Positions 21,601 through 32,432 of a stretch of DNA of 64,000 nt are shown piece by piece (the first letter of the stretch is position 1; each line of letters opens with the position of its first letter). The stretch comes from Burhinus oedicnemus (lineage: Eukaryota > Chordata > Aves > Charadriiformes > Burhinidae), in NCBI GenBank assembly GCA_008921705.1, contig VFFE01007640.1, positions 675,884 through 739,883 of the forward strand. Reading direction: 5' to 3'. The translations under genes and the position numbers were made by a program. Under the pieces are notes generated by a model. That model was not told where the DNA came from. It did not search any database and was given only the letters and a program-made list of their open reading frames with translations.

Positions 21601-24600
21601 GGAAAATAGCCTCCTTAGAAACAGTAAGTATGTCTGAAGAGTTCCTTCTTTTTTTCATTCTCCCAGTACAACTCGAGTTGTTTAGCTGTCTGAAAGAATG
21701 AAAAGATGAATTAATTATAGCATGTAAGTACTTCTATTTCATTCTGCCAAGTCTAGATGGTGAATTGACTAAGACAGGCCAGCTTCCACAGTGTTAAATT
21801 AAGAACTAATACACAACTAATGCACCTCTCATATTTGACTGCCTTTGACTCCACAGTGGGTCCATGACCAGATACTCATTTACAGCCAGATCAGCAGCAG
21901 GCTGTCTGCAACACAAGTGCAGAGATAGACTGAATTTCAGGCCTCTGGAACAAGTATGAAGTGCCTTCCTTAAAAGAAAATTACTACGATCTCATTCATT
22001 CTTTCAAAAGGACAAAATACCAGGCAGCAGTGGGCTATTTAGAATAGCACAAAACCAGTTGAAGGGAAGGATGAAATAATTAAATAGCAAGTGACTAGAA
22101 CCTCAAGCCAAACAAATTCAGTTAGGCTTAAGACATGCTTTCTAAGTCATGACCACAAATAACAATGAAAGCAAATTTTTGAGGTAATTGCCACATTCTC
22201 CATTTTGTCCTGTTGTCAGGAAGGCTTAGGTAAGTCAGAAAATTTATTAGGCTCTGTATAATAACTGTCTGAAAAAAATGCCACGTGCATAAGATGATCC
22301 AATATGCTTCTATACCTAAAAAACAAGTTTTCTAAGCAAATCTCTTGCATGACTCCAGGAGCTCTCCTATTGACAGAAGCAAAATTTAGTTAAGATACCA
22401 GAGAATGGCTCAGTTTATTAACCATTGTAGTTGTCAACAGGAATGTGTAAGCCACTTCATATTTCTAGTTTTGTAGTTAATACTACTGTCTTTTGGATTT
22501 AGGAGGACGAGTTCTATGGACAAGGATGTTTGAATCCTTTTCTGTGGAGCATCTATGCATGTGATGCTGGCTGATAAGTTCCAGTTTAGGAACAACATGC
22601 CAATCATCTATTTGTTGTCAGGAGAAATTGATGTCAGATAATGATTTCTGATTTTCTTTTTTGCTTTAAAGAATATTATAGAAATGCTTTGAAAGCACTG
22701 AAAGAAGAAAATGGCAGACTGGTTGAGAGGCACATGAAGTTATGTAAGGAACAGGCCCCTGAGGTATTCCTTCTGCCTTTTTTAAAAGTGCTAACTGCAT
22801 CGTAGTTAGGATTCATGTACTCTGCATTAATCATTATTTTATCTCAAATTAAGACTTGGAACTTTTCTGATAAATTGAGAGTAAAATAAACTGTAAATCG
22901 TCTTACTAAACATGGCAATGGTTATTGTTATACACACATATACTTTTTTTATATCAGACTAACAATGAGTAGATGTGAGGGCATTTTACAAAGAAAGTGT
23001 GGGAAACTGGGGCACCATGCATTGGTATGTCTTGTTCAAGAATATGTCACTTTTGCCAAGACCTCGATTTTGATGTTTGCATAGACTTCAAAAAACAATA
23101 ACACACTAAGAGATTCTCTGCATGGAAATATACATCAATATTTTTTTTAAAAAAAAGTTGTTTTGTACTTGGAAAGTACATTTTTAAAATGCCAAAATAG
23201 TGCAGTCTGCAGTAAAATTTAGGCTTATTGATATACAGATTTTTTTTTTCATATCTGCCAGCTCTGATTTGCAAATGTGATTTACAAAGTATTTATGGTG
23301 ACGACTTTTTACACTCACAAAAGGTGAAGCATGCTTCAATACAAAACGCTGGTTGGGCTCATTAGGTGTTTAAATTCCCTGACTTCAGTGCTGGAATTTT
23401 CAGCCATGTGAGAATATAATCCAAAGGACTGCATTTATGGTGATCTACAGGGGCATCTTCCCTCCCAGTTGGTCCTTTCCTCTTACTGACATCAATAATG
23501 AAATTGTAGCCTTGCTTGTTAGCATAGACCTCTGCATGTTTAAGTCACTTGTCAGTACTTGATCAGTACTGCCTCTTTGGTGATTTTGCTTGGGTTTTTT
23601 AATAGCTAAAGGTTTGATTTCCTGAAAACAGGAAGATTTGAGCAGTAGTGGGAACACAGGAGAACTTGTTAGGCAAAAAGAAAATGTCCCGTTTTGATAT
23701 GGGAAATTATAAAATATTGGTAAATTGCTTGACATGTAAACTGCCCTAGGCAGGATGATGGAGAAGAAACAGCTGGCCCTGTGGACTAAATCCCCTTGTA
23801 ATCCCTCAAGGGATGCTACAGTCTGTTGTGTGGATGTTTCTTAATTATTTCCTGCTAAACAGCAGAAGGTTCTTCTTTAAAGTGTGCAGCACTGTCAAAG
23901 TCCTGCTTTCAGATGAGATGATCTTAAATTGTGTTTTCTCAGAATGCTGTAAGATACTTGGACAAAAACAGTCGCAGAGAAATTGAAGAGAATGAATGGC
24001 TAAAAGAAGAGGTAAGAGGATCACTTGCGTACAGTTTATCATGACAGTTCAGGTTTGAAATACAATGGCCTGCAGTCATAAATGTTTCCAGTGAGGCGCC
24101 TCTGAAGGCTTTCCTAGGAAAAGGAGAGCGATTGTCCTGTAATTAATCTGTAATCCTGAGTAGCTAACAGTGTATGTGGTGAATAAAGGTAAAAGGTGAA
24201 CAGCTGCTTTCACAAATGAAGGACCCATTTTCCTGCCCAAGCGGTTATATGAAGGACCACAACATTCCATACAATTAAGTATTTATATCTGTGGAGATCG
24301 ACATACTAAATAGTGTAAAGGCTTAACTATGTAAATACCTGAAGAGTGTAGTTTTGAATTGCGTTAAAGGTCTAGTGCTGCCATGTTGAAAGAAGATGGC
24401 TATGTATGTTGGAAACATTTTTGGAGAAATGGTTTGATACAGCTTTAAACAGGAGATAACAAAGAAACCCTGGACATTAGTACACTGAAGAAAGGAAAAT
24501 CAAAATCATATCAAGTAATCAATTACAACTATATAGCTTTTATACTATCCTTTAAAGGCAATTTAGAGCTATATATTAGATAGTTGTAACTTTTCTTGTA

Positions 24601-27600
24601 AATAAAAATTTTTTTGTGAGCCAAATTTAGGAAACTCATTTTTCCATGGTGAACGTTTGATTGTGTTGGTTCCAATCAATACAGATTCTTTGTTGTGATC
24701 AAATCTAAGCAAGAGATTGGCAGGATGAAATACCCTTCCCCACCTTTACAATCTCACAGTTTAGAACTGAGCAAAACTTTTATGGAAATTAATAAATGAA
24801 CTTACTATTTTTCAGTGCCACATCAACAAACCTGTCCGAGTGTTCTCCCTTTTACCTACTATTTTAAGATACTTGCCAGTATGCAGGGATATGGCTTTCC
24901 TCTGTCCCCTTAATGAGCTCTGAGCCTACATCTTTAACTTGCCAGAGAGGGTGTCCAAACCACAGGTTCTCAGGCAGTGGGCAACAGGAGAGAATTAATG
25001 TTTTAATCTGTATGAATCAAACCAAAGCCTGAATCTATACATCCTATCCCTGAATGAGTATGAATTCCCTTCCCATATCCCTGTGTCGCTGAACACTTAG
25101 AAATTTTAAGCAGTGTCAACAGGGGAGATCCACTTTGGAGTACCCTTAAGACCTGACAGGCCCTCCTCTGAAAGCTGAGGGATGTGGGTTTCTTTCCTCT
25201 CAACTAGAAGTTTCCTATGTTATGAATTAGTGCTTTGAATTGTTGTGGAAAACAAAACTATCATAACTAACTTCTCCAGTCCTCTCAATTCACCCATTCA
25301 TTTTCTGTGCTTTTCTTATACAGATGAAATGCTTTCTTTCAGGATAATGTTTACATGTAGCTGACAGACTCTTCCAGTATGTTCTTCTGGGGAGATAAAC
25401 CAAACATTTCAGTTTTGTTCCAGTTCAAAATTTATCATTTTTTCAATTTGGCCACTGAACTGAAAAATGAATTACCAAAACAGCCCTAAACTAGTTACCT
25501 CCAAATTTGAACAGATTTGGAGACTTCAGTCACATTTTTCTGTGGTTACTGTGTTGCACCAAGATGGTGCAAAGCTGCATCACCTCATCGTGCCAAGCCA
25601 CATCCTGTTACTGGTTAATGTCCTGTTATTTTCACCTTTTTTAATCCCTGGGAGAAATGGGAACTAGTTTTTAACTGCAAATTTGGATGATTATAGCTGG
25701 GTTAATTTGGCTTTGGTGAGAACAGATGCATTTAGATCACTAGGTACTGTTTTTAACATGTGCGTATGGCTGAGATTTCTGGGAAGGTATCCATCCCATA
25801 GTACATTCCACTTCCCAGTGAAGGGGTAAGAACTTGCTTGTACTTCAGGAAAAGTGTCAGGAATTGTGGAAACTGAATAACTGGGATCCTTTGGTTAATA
25901 TGCCTTCATGGCAATATGGGGCAGTTACCAGTCCAAAAGAAAGTAAAACCTGGGGTTTAGCCAATGTTGTGGCTAACTTGGACTGAAAACTTCACTAATT
26001 CTGGGTACGAAGGTTTTGTGTGTAGGCAGGAATTAGAAAAGCAACACTTGCTGAACAAGAGCCTCAATAACTCTGCAGAGAAGTTTTTTCTCTCTCAAAG
26101 CTCTGATGTGAAAGCAAAAAAGAAAAATCCAGAGCTTCTGTCTCCCAGACCTGTTTGGCTACATGAGAAAGTTCTGCTATCAGGGTTGCGTAGTCCAAAG
26201 GTGTGGCTGTGAGTTGTGCCAGTAAAGGGTTCTAAAAAAGGTGTGAAAGAACCAGAGAGGCCTTCCCTTCGCCTGAAAATTTGTCACTATGTTTCTTCAC
26301 CAAATACAGTCTTGCTGATACAGCTGCATTCTTTCTAGGTGTGTGCTATTAAGATAGTTACTATGAAAACTTTCCAAAATGAGTATAGTCTTTCTAAGAT
26401 GATCTTTTTTTTTTTTTATTATTTTATTTTTTTTAAATTGTTAAAAGGTTAAGGTGTACCAGAAGGAAGTAAGTGATTTGAAAGCCTCTATTCAGCTCCT
26501 GGAAGAAGAAAATATCAGTTTAGTGACAAAACTGATAGATAGCAGACTTCAGAATCTGAGAGTACCCAGGTAAAATGATGCCTTTGCAGACTCAAAAGTG
26601 ATTAATTTTTTTTAAAAGATAATGCCACCTTCTGCCTCTAAAGCTATTTCGGCTTTCCCACAACTAAGCCAAGGTAGTTTCCTAGTTGAGGGGAGGCAGG
26701 ATTTAACTGAGTATGTGTCTCTGAAGGATGACAGTGACATTGTAGCCTCCTAAATACCAAAATTCAGGTAAGAAAATGGGTTCTTTAATAATCTGTATGA
26801 TCTAGCGACACTCACTTTCTTTTATTGGGGATACCATTGGGGCTTGGAAAGAGTTTTCTTTCTGTTTTCTTTCTTTCCGTCTGTCTCAGACCCAACTTCT
26901 CAGACCAAGTGCTGACTAATAGATTTTTTCTCTACTCTTGGCAAAATGTTTAAGGATGTGAAGATTAATATACAAATATATGGAGTTTTGCAATCTCAAG
27001 TGAAACAGATGACCTGGTACCAAGTAAGGAAGAGGCCTTGGAATAGGTCTGTCTGTAGAGGCGTCTGTAGTATTAGTTTCTTTTATATTGAAATTATTTA
27101 ACTTGTTCCCTAGAAAAAGATTGATTTAGCTGCAAAATGTCAACACTAATGGTATCAAAAGCAGAATGTAACAATGGGAATGATCCATCTTCACTTTCCA
27201 GTCCCCACACAGTGATTTCAGCCATATTGCATAAAAAAGTTCCAAGTCTTAAGAAGTGACCGTTTTTCTCTCCTCTCCAAACTTTGGACTGCTTTTAAGT
27301 GAGAGCTGCCAGCTGTGGTTTGAATCTTGGACTGACTGGAGACTATAACATTTGTTTTCTTTTAGTCTCATGGACATAGCTGAACTTAGGCACTAAGAAT
27401 AAAAAAGAGCAGCTTATTAGCCACTAAGCTACCTGGCTGCCTCCATTACATTTTTAAACCATTGCGCTATTCTGCATTTGTGGTTAAGCAGCAAATGGCT
27501 TTCAGAAAGGGTGCCCTCCGCCCCACCCCAAAAGATTGCACAGGACAATTCAGAGAGAAAATTTAGACCTCTAATATGAGTTTCACTTATTTTTTTAATT

Positions 27601-30600
27601 TCATAGGCATTTGTTTCTTACCCAGGCAGCTGGCTTGCAAGATGAATTTCCTAAGGATGAAAGGAAAGAAGCAGACTACAGACAGTATGCAGGTAATGCA
27701 CATGCCAGCAGCTTATAAGAACTGATAACTTATGGAACTTTTACATACTTTTTATTTCTTAATTTTTTAATCAAACTCCCTGTTTTACATGGTGAACACC
27801 TAATTTCCAACTTAATTGCAGCCACCACAGCAATGATAGGCTGTAGTTTGAGTTAAGAAGACAAGCCACAGTCTACATGTGATACAGTTCTAAAATTGAA
27901 TTGGTGTTTAGAATATTGGATATAATGACTCATATAGAGCTATCCTGGAGTGTGATTAATAGGATCAGCCATCTCTTATGAAGATACGATTCATTTCTTA
28001 ATCAGTTATTTACTGATCCATACCAACGTAACTTAATTATTATCTTGTCCCTGAGAGGACACTCTTGAACACTATACTGGCTTTCACTTGAAGTGTACGT
28101 GCACTTTACAGTCATTCAGCTCACAGAGATACACTGGAGTGAAATTGTAAATAAATCCCTAGCAAGAGCAGATGAAGCTATATGGAGCTCAGCCTGAACT
28201 GAAAATCTTGGTAATCAGTACTGAATTTTGGGCCGAATCTCCATCTATTCTGGTAGGTGTGCCCAGGAAAAGGGTGTGCCATTAGGCAAGAAGGACCATG
28301 TGAATGTGCTTATCTGTTCAGGGTAGTTTCTGTAGATTCCTTAGTATGACGTTTTATTTTACATCTTTGTGTGAGTAGAAGAAAGGAGGGGACACGGGAC
28401 GGCACAGACACAAAATTAAATCAAAGAGGTAAGTTACAAAAATTGAAGCCATAGGGTTACGGATATGTGAACAAGTCTGTTGAAGTTTTGATCAGTTCCA
28501 GCCATAGGTGGGCCTTTCTGGAACCATCAGGCACCAGCAAACATATTGACTAAGACTTGCGAGTTAGATACATGTTTACTTTGAACAGTTCAGCTCTATT
28601 ACCTTTGCTAGACCTTTACAACAGTTACTGGGAGGAGTAGGTTTTTTTCCAATAAGATGGGGTCAAGTCACTGTCCCAGGCAAACATATAACTTGGCAGT
28701 CCATGTCCAGAATTTTCTGTCATCCTGAGAATTAGTCAACTGCAATTGTTAGCTCTTCAGGGGAGTTATAAGTAGANNNNNNNNNNNNNNNNNNNNACAC
28801 CTAATTTCCAACTTAATTGCAGCCACCACAGCAATGATAGGCTGTAGTTTGAGTTAAGAAGACAAGCCACAGTCTACATGTGATACAGTTCTAAAATTGA
28901 ATTGGTGTTTAGAATATTGGATATAATGACTCATATAGAGCTATCCTGGAATGTGATTAATAGGATCAGCCATCTCTTATGAAGATACGATTCATTTCTT
29001 AATCAGTTATTTACTGATCCATACCAACGTAACTTAATTATTATCTTGTCCCTGAGAGGACACTCTTGAACACTATACACTTGAAGTGTACGTGCACTTT
29101 ACAGTCATTCAGCTCACAGAGATACACTGGAGTGAAATTGTAAATAAATCCCTAGCAAGAGCAGATGAAGCTATATGGAGCTCAGCCTGAACTGAAAATC
29201 TTGGTAAGCAGTACTGAATTTTGGGCCGAATCTCCATCTATTCTGGTAGGTGTGCCCAGGAAAGGGTGTGCCATTAGGCAAGAAGGACCATGTGAATGTG
29301 CTTATCTGTTCAGGGTAGTTTCTATAGATTCCTTAGTATGACGTTTTATTTTACATCTTTGTGTGAGTAGAAGAAAGGAGGGGACACGGGACGGCACAGA
29401 CACAAAATTAAATCAAAGAGGTAAGTTACAAAAATTGAAGCCATAGGGTTACGGATATGTGAACAAATCTGTTGAAGTTTTGATCAGTTCCAGCCATAGG
29501 TGGGCCTTTCTGGAACCATCAGGCACCAGCAAACACATTGACTAAGACTTGCGAGTGAGATACATGTTTACTTTGAACAGTTCAGCTCTATTACCTTTGC
29601 TAGACCTTTACAACAGTTACTGGGAGGAGTAGGTTTTTTTCCAATAAGATGGGGTCAAGTCACTGTCCCAGGCAAACATATAACTTGGCAGTCCATGTCC
29701 AGAATTTTCTGTCATCCTGAGAATTAGTCAACTGCAATTGTTAGCTCTTCAGGGGAGTTATAAGTAGACTAGCTGTGTTTCAGTAATTAGTATATATGTA
29801 GATCTAGAGATACATACAGGGATATAGAAAAAGTTTATACTTGGTTTTGCTGCCTTTCCTATTTTTTTAAACTATTCAGGGCTGCATAGGATTTAAGTTG
29901 AACTGATAAAAGCTCTTTTTTTTTTCCCCTGCCCCATCCTACAGACCCACTACTTCTAACTTCCAATAAATTTCAGTCCCTGATCTTGACCAGCAATTGT
30001 GAACGGAAATAAAATCAGTGAGGAAAATCAACATTTGGCTTGGATTGCCAATTAAAAATCCTACCAAGCTGTTCTTTACATCACACTGGCCAAGCCGCAT
30101 TAAAGATTGCAGGCAATGCTCGTACCAAGTACTAATTCTGATCTTCATAAAGCTTAACAGTTACATACACATAATTGTTCTTCTCTTTAAAAAGTAAAGA
30201 CAGGTGGAGATGAAAGCCTCAGAAGTGCCACAGTCCCCTGTCAGGAAAAGAAAGCCTTTCCAAAAATTCAGCCTAAAACAGAGCATGAGAAGCCTCAAGA
30301 CAGTGATGAGGAGCTGTGGGAAAAGTCATTCACTCCAACTCTTGATAGCTTGTTGTATGAAGATGAAAAAGACTTCCAGGTATGGGTTAAGGTAATCGGG
30401 TCTTTCACTGATGCAAACATCTTTCAGTATGGAGCATGAGCTACTGCCAGGAGCGTTCTATTCCCAGTGGTGTTACATCAGAAAAAACACCGATGTCTTT
30501 TACCTAGTGTACAATTCAGATGCTTAATCATAGGCATCTGGTGCTATTTGAGATGGTTAGGACACTCCCTGTCCTTCAGATGCTGGGCCAAAAGAGCATA

Positions 30601-32378
30601 GGTTCTGTGTCATACAGGCCAGCCTCACCTGGATGTTTTGGATGCCTTAGGGCATTTCTGACAGCATGAGACACATTCTTTTGGCAATTGAATGGTGTCC
30701 TAGGAATCAGCATATGTGAGTGTCAGGATGAAATTCCCCCTAGAAAGAATTCTGAATGTCACCTAGTGACAGTTTTCTATGGTACTGCACAGACTCGTTT
30801 GCTTGGATGCTGGTCCTTTAGAATTTATGTTGCATAGTAGCATTAAAGGATCAACAAGTAATTTATTCCTTCAACAGAAAACCAAGATGAAGGTGTTCCT
30901 GGGTGCAAAATATAGGGGTTGAGAAAATAAAAAGATACCAGTTATATGTAAATAGGCAGATTTTGTGTGGTTCTCAAAAGAGGTGGTGGCACCTGCTTCA
31001 GGAGATCCTTGATCCTAGGTTGCAAAATGATGTTTCCCAGGTGTCTTTGATACTACACTCTTGAGTTATGAAAACTTGAATACATTTCTAAATAAACTAA
31101 TTACTCTCGGAAAATACATTACTCTGCATCATTGATTTCTACTGCAGATTAAAGACGATATAGACATGGTGCAGACTGGAAGGTTTGCTGTGTAGAGATA
31201 CTTCTCCATAATGCTTCTTTACTCTTGAATATTCTATTCGAACATATTTAATAATGAGTTTTAAAAAAACCCAACAAAACGCAGCAACTCTTTCTCTAGA
31301 AATTTGGCATTAGCTTGATTAATACCCTGCAACTTGTGTTCAGAACAATCATCCTGTTGCCTTGAGAGGCCTTGTCCTGAAGAGTCATTACACAGCAAAG
31401 CTGAACATTTAACAGAAAAATCTGTCCAGGTGTTTCTTTCCTTGCAGTTGTTGCCTTGGGAGAGGAATACTAGCTTTACTTCTTTCTTCCTGCTGCTAGC
31501 ACTGCAGAGGGACAATGTCCCACTGAGGGACATAGGCGCTGCTGACATTCTCGTACTTTATAGCAACGAGGGTGTAATTGCAAACAGTGAAGTTACATTG
31601 GCAACTATCATGAAAGCATATATTAAATAGAGGTGATTCAAGAGCCTGCACTGTAGGGTTCCTTCTTCCCTCTCCCTGGCCTTGGCTGTATGGTCCTGCT
31701 CCTGCCTTTTGGGAACCCATAGTGCACATCGGCCTTTTCTGTAGCTGATTCACCCAGCAGAAAATCTTGCCTTTTTTCTCCTCCTGAATTAGTTTTCTGT
31801 TGGGTTAGTCAACCGAACTGACTCAGAGGTTTGGAGAAGACCAGAGCCAGCACAGACGTGGTAGAAGCACATGGTTAGACTTGGACCTCTCTCTTGGCAG
31901 TAGTGTCCTGTTGGATTAGTTTAATTCTTCTCACAGAACTGAACTTGGGAGCAGAATTTGGTTTGCAGAGAAAGTGTTATTGGTGAAAACACACAGGAAG
32001 AGGGCAGAAGGCTGCAGCCTCCTAAGATGAGCTGGCTTGTAAACCAAACCCGTTAACACTGACATTACCAAACATAGCAGCCCCAGGGCAGCATCTTTAC
32101 AGTTGCTTTTACAAGGAAAGTTGCTGTGTTTTTTTTGAAGAATGACTGCTTTTTGATGTAATTGCAGAAGAATGACATTCTTTCTTCTTAAGGAATACTT
32201 AAAACTGGGTCCGCTGGAGACAAAGCTAATGTGTGTGGTTGGAAGAGCCATGCCTATTCATAAAGAACCAGAAGAAATGCCAAGCAGGAGCCACACAGAA
32301 AATGGCATTATTGGTAAATCAGATGGGCACATCACAGCTCAGATGATCAAGGCCTTATCTAAAGAAAAGGTTGGTTAA
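12559..32378 (+). CDS. CCDC83: Coiled-coil domain-containing protein 83, complete coding region in 10 exons
   Basis: Joined coding exons are 12559-12644, 15544-15628, 18865-19033, 19740-19907, 22672-22763, 23943-24011, 26448-26569, 27607-27692, 30195-30379 and 32193-32378. They total 1248 nt, or 415 residues plus stop; as I recall it, human CCDC83 has 413. All introns are GT-AG and all phases agree. Landmarks recalled from human CCDC83 appear in order: ALLEFQ-like start of the helix, [45 protein letters not shown] and KLGPL near the C-terminus. Residues about 25-265 are charged and heptad-like, predicting long coiled coil. The tail is Glu/Asp/Ser-rich and probably disordered. There is no signal peptide or membrane segment. 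The molecular function is not established; expression in mammals is testis-biased. The ATG has a strong Kozak context (A at -3, G at +4). Recognition of the family is firm. The non-coding first exon is not located. Confidence 0.93.
15544..15628 (+). CDS. CCDC83: CCDC83 coding exon 2
   Basis: The exon is preceded by a pyrimidine-rich acceptor (CTCTTTCTCAACAG) and followed by GTAAGT. It completes the split Gln codon and encodes [16 protein letters not shown], then [12 protein letters not shown], the start of the coiled coil. It ends in phase 0. Confidence 0.88.
16623..17147 (+). mobile_element. Candidate solo LTR in CCDC83 intron
   Basis: This block of about 525 bp is clearly richer in GC and CpG than the surrounding intron. 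It begins TGTGGTGGTGCAACC and can be ended at a CA (GCCGATGCA). It carries a TATA-like CTATAAGTAG about 175 bp before the end. These are LTR-like traits, but I cannot see a target-site duplication and do not recognise the family. The boundaries are provisional. No viral protein frame is present. Confidence 0.4.
18656..18845 (-). mobile_element. CR1 LINE 3' fragment next to a CCDC83 splice acceptor
   Basis: The segment starts with the CR1 3' signature GGAATCACAGAATGG, then TTGGAAGGGACCTGAAAGAT. It runs through the usual CR1 tail to CCTGTTCCAGTGCCTCACCA, then CCCTC. The orientation is minus. The recognisable element stops about 19 bp before CCDC83 coding exon 3, so it supplies most of the DNA where the branch point and upstream polypyrimidine tract should lie. 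Confidence 0.9.
18865..19033 (+). CDS. CCDC83: CCDC83 coding exon 3
   Basis: The acceptor is TTCTGTTGTTCTTTCATAG and the donor is AAAG/GTATGT. The exon encodes coiled coil beginning [20 protein letters not shown] and contains the conserved VTRDDVEES. It ends in phase 1. Confidence 0.9.
19740..19907 (+). CDS. CCDC83: CCDC83 coding exon 4
   Basis: The acceptor is TACTTTAACAG and the donor is ACAG/GTTAGT. The exon encodes [20 protein letters not shown], then the conserved [11 protein letters not shown], and continues as coiled coil. Phase 1 in and out. Confidence 0.9.
22672..22763 (+). CDS. CCDC83: CCDC83 coding exon 5
   Basis: The acceptor follows a T-rich tract (TTTTCTTTTTTGCTTTAAAG) and the donor is GAG/GTATTC. 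The exon encodes [20 protein letters not shown], then [11 protein letters not shown]. It returns the frame to phase 0. Confidence 0.85.
23943..24011 (+). CDS. CCDC83: CCDC83 coding exon 6
   Basis: The acceptor is GTGTTTTCTCAG and the donor is GAG/GTAAGA. This 69-nt phase-0 exon encodes [20 protein letters not shown], then KEE. It matches the human NAV-K-LDK...ENDWLKKE block as I recall it. Confidence 0.88.
26448..26569 (+). CDS. CCDC83: CCDC83 coding exon 7
   Basis: It follows an unusually long T/A-rich tract (26404-26436) and the acceptor TGTTAAAAG. The donor is CCCAG/GTAAAA. The exon encodes [20 protein letters not shown], then [20 protein letters not shown], the last part of the coiled coil. 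It ends in phase 2. Confidence 0.88.
27607..27692 (+). CDS. CCDC83: CCDC83 coding exon 8
   Basis: The acceptor is TTTTAATTTCATAG and the donor is GCAG/GTAATG. The exon encodes [15 protein letters not shown], containing the LTQAAGL motif recalled from human CCDC83, then an acidic/basic linker. It ends in phase 1. Confidence 0.9.
27797..28776 (+). repeat. First copy of a large direct repeat across an assembly gap
   Basis: The sequence from ACACCTAATTTCCAACTTAA to GGGGAGTTATAAGTAGA occurs again, almost unchanged, right after the N block. The copies differ by about six single-base changes, a 9-bp difference near 28076 and a 1-bp difference near 28272. The break coincides with a 20-N gap. This looks like two haplotypes joined head to tail rather than a biological duplication. 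It lies wholly in a CCDC83 intron. Confidence 0.92.
28777..28796. other. Assembly gap (20 N)
   Basis: A block of exactly twenty N separates the two nearly identical copies. The length is a placeholder, not a measured size. Confidence 0.98.
28797..29767 (+). repeat. Second copy of the large direct repeat
   Basis: Nearly identical to 27797-28776 (see that entry). After 29767 the sequence continues into unique intron DNA leading to CCDC83 exon 9, so the real intron probably contains only one copy. Confidence 0.92.
30195..30379 (+). CDS. CCDC83: CCDC83 coding exon 9
   Basis: The acceptor is TTCTTCTCTTTAAAAAG and the donor is CCAG/GTATGG. The exon encodes [20 protein letters not shown], then a Glu/Asp-rich stretch, then [11 protein letters not shown], the conserved segment before the C-terminus. 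A second AG nine bases downstream (start at 30204) is also in frame and would remove VKT. Confidence 0.88.
32193..32378 (+). CDS. CCDC83: CCDC83 last coding exon
   Basis: The acceptor is CATTCTTTCTTCTTAAG. The exon encodes [20 protein letters not shown], then [10 protein letters not shown], and ends [15 protein letters not shown]. Human CCDC83, as I recall it, has a similar LGPL...KMPIH...HIT..MMK tail. The stop TAA is at 32376-32378. Confidence 0.9.
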   Translation, partial: EYLKLGPLETKLMCVVGRAMPIHKEPEEMPSRSHTENGIIGKSDGHITAQMIKALSKEKVG

Positions 32379-32426
32379 AAATAGACAAGCTGTGCTGTTA
32401 ATGTAGAAATGTAACATTCTCAGTTC

Positions 32427-32432
32427 AATAAA
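32427..32432 (+). promoter_or_regulatory. CCDC83: CCDC83 polyadenylation signal
   Basis: A canonical AATAAA lies 48 bp after the stop codon and is followed by a GT-rich stretch (GAAGTGTGTGG, then TTTGTGG). The 3' UTR would be very short, under 100 bases. Further signals downstream could extend it. Confidence 0.6.
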
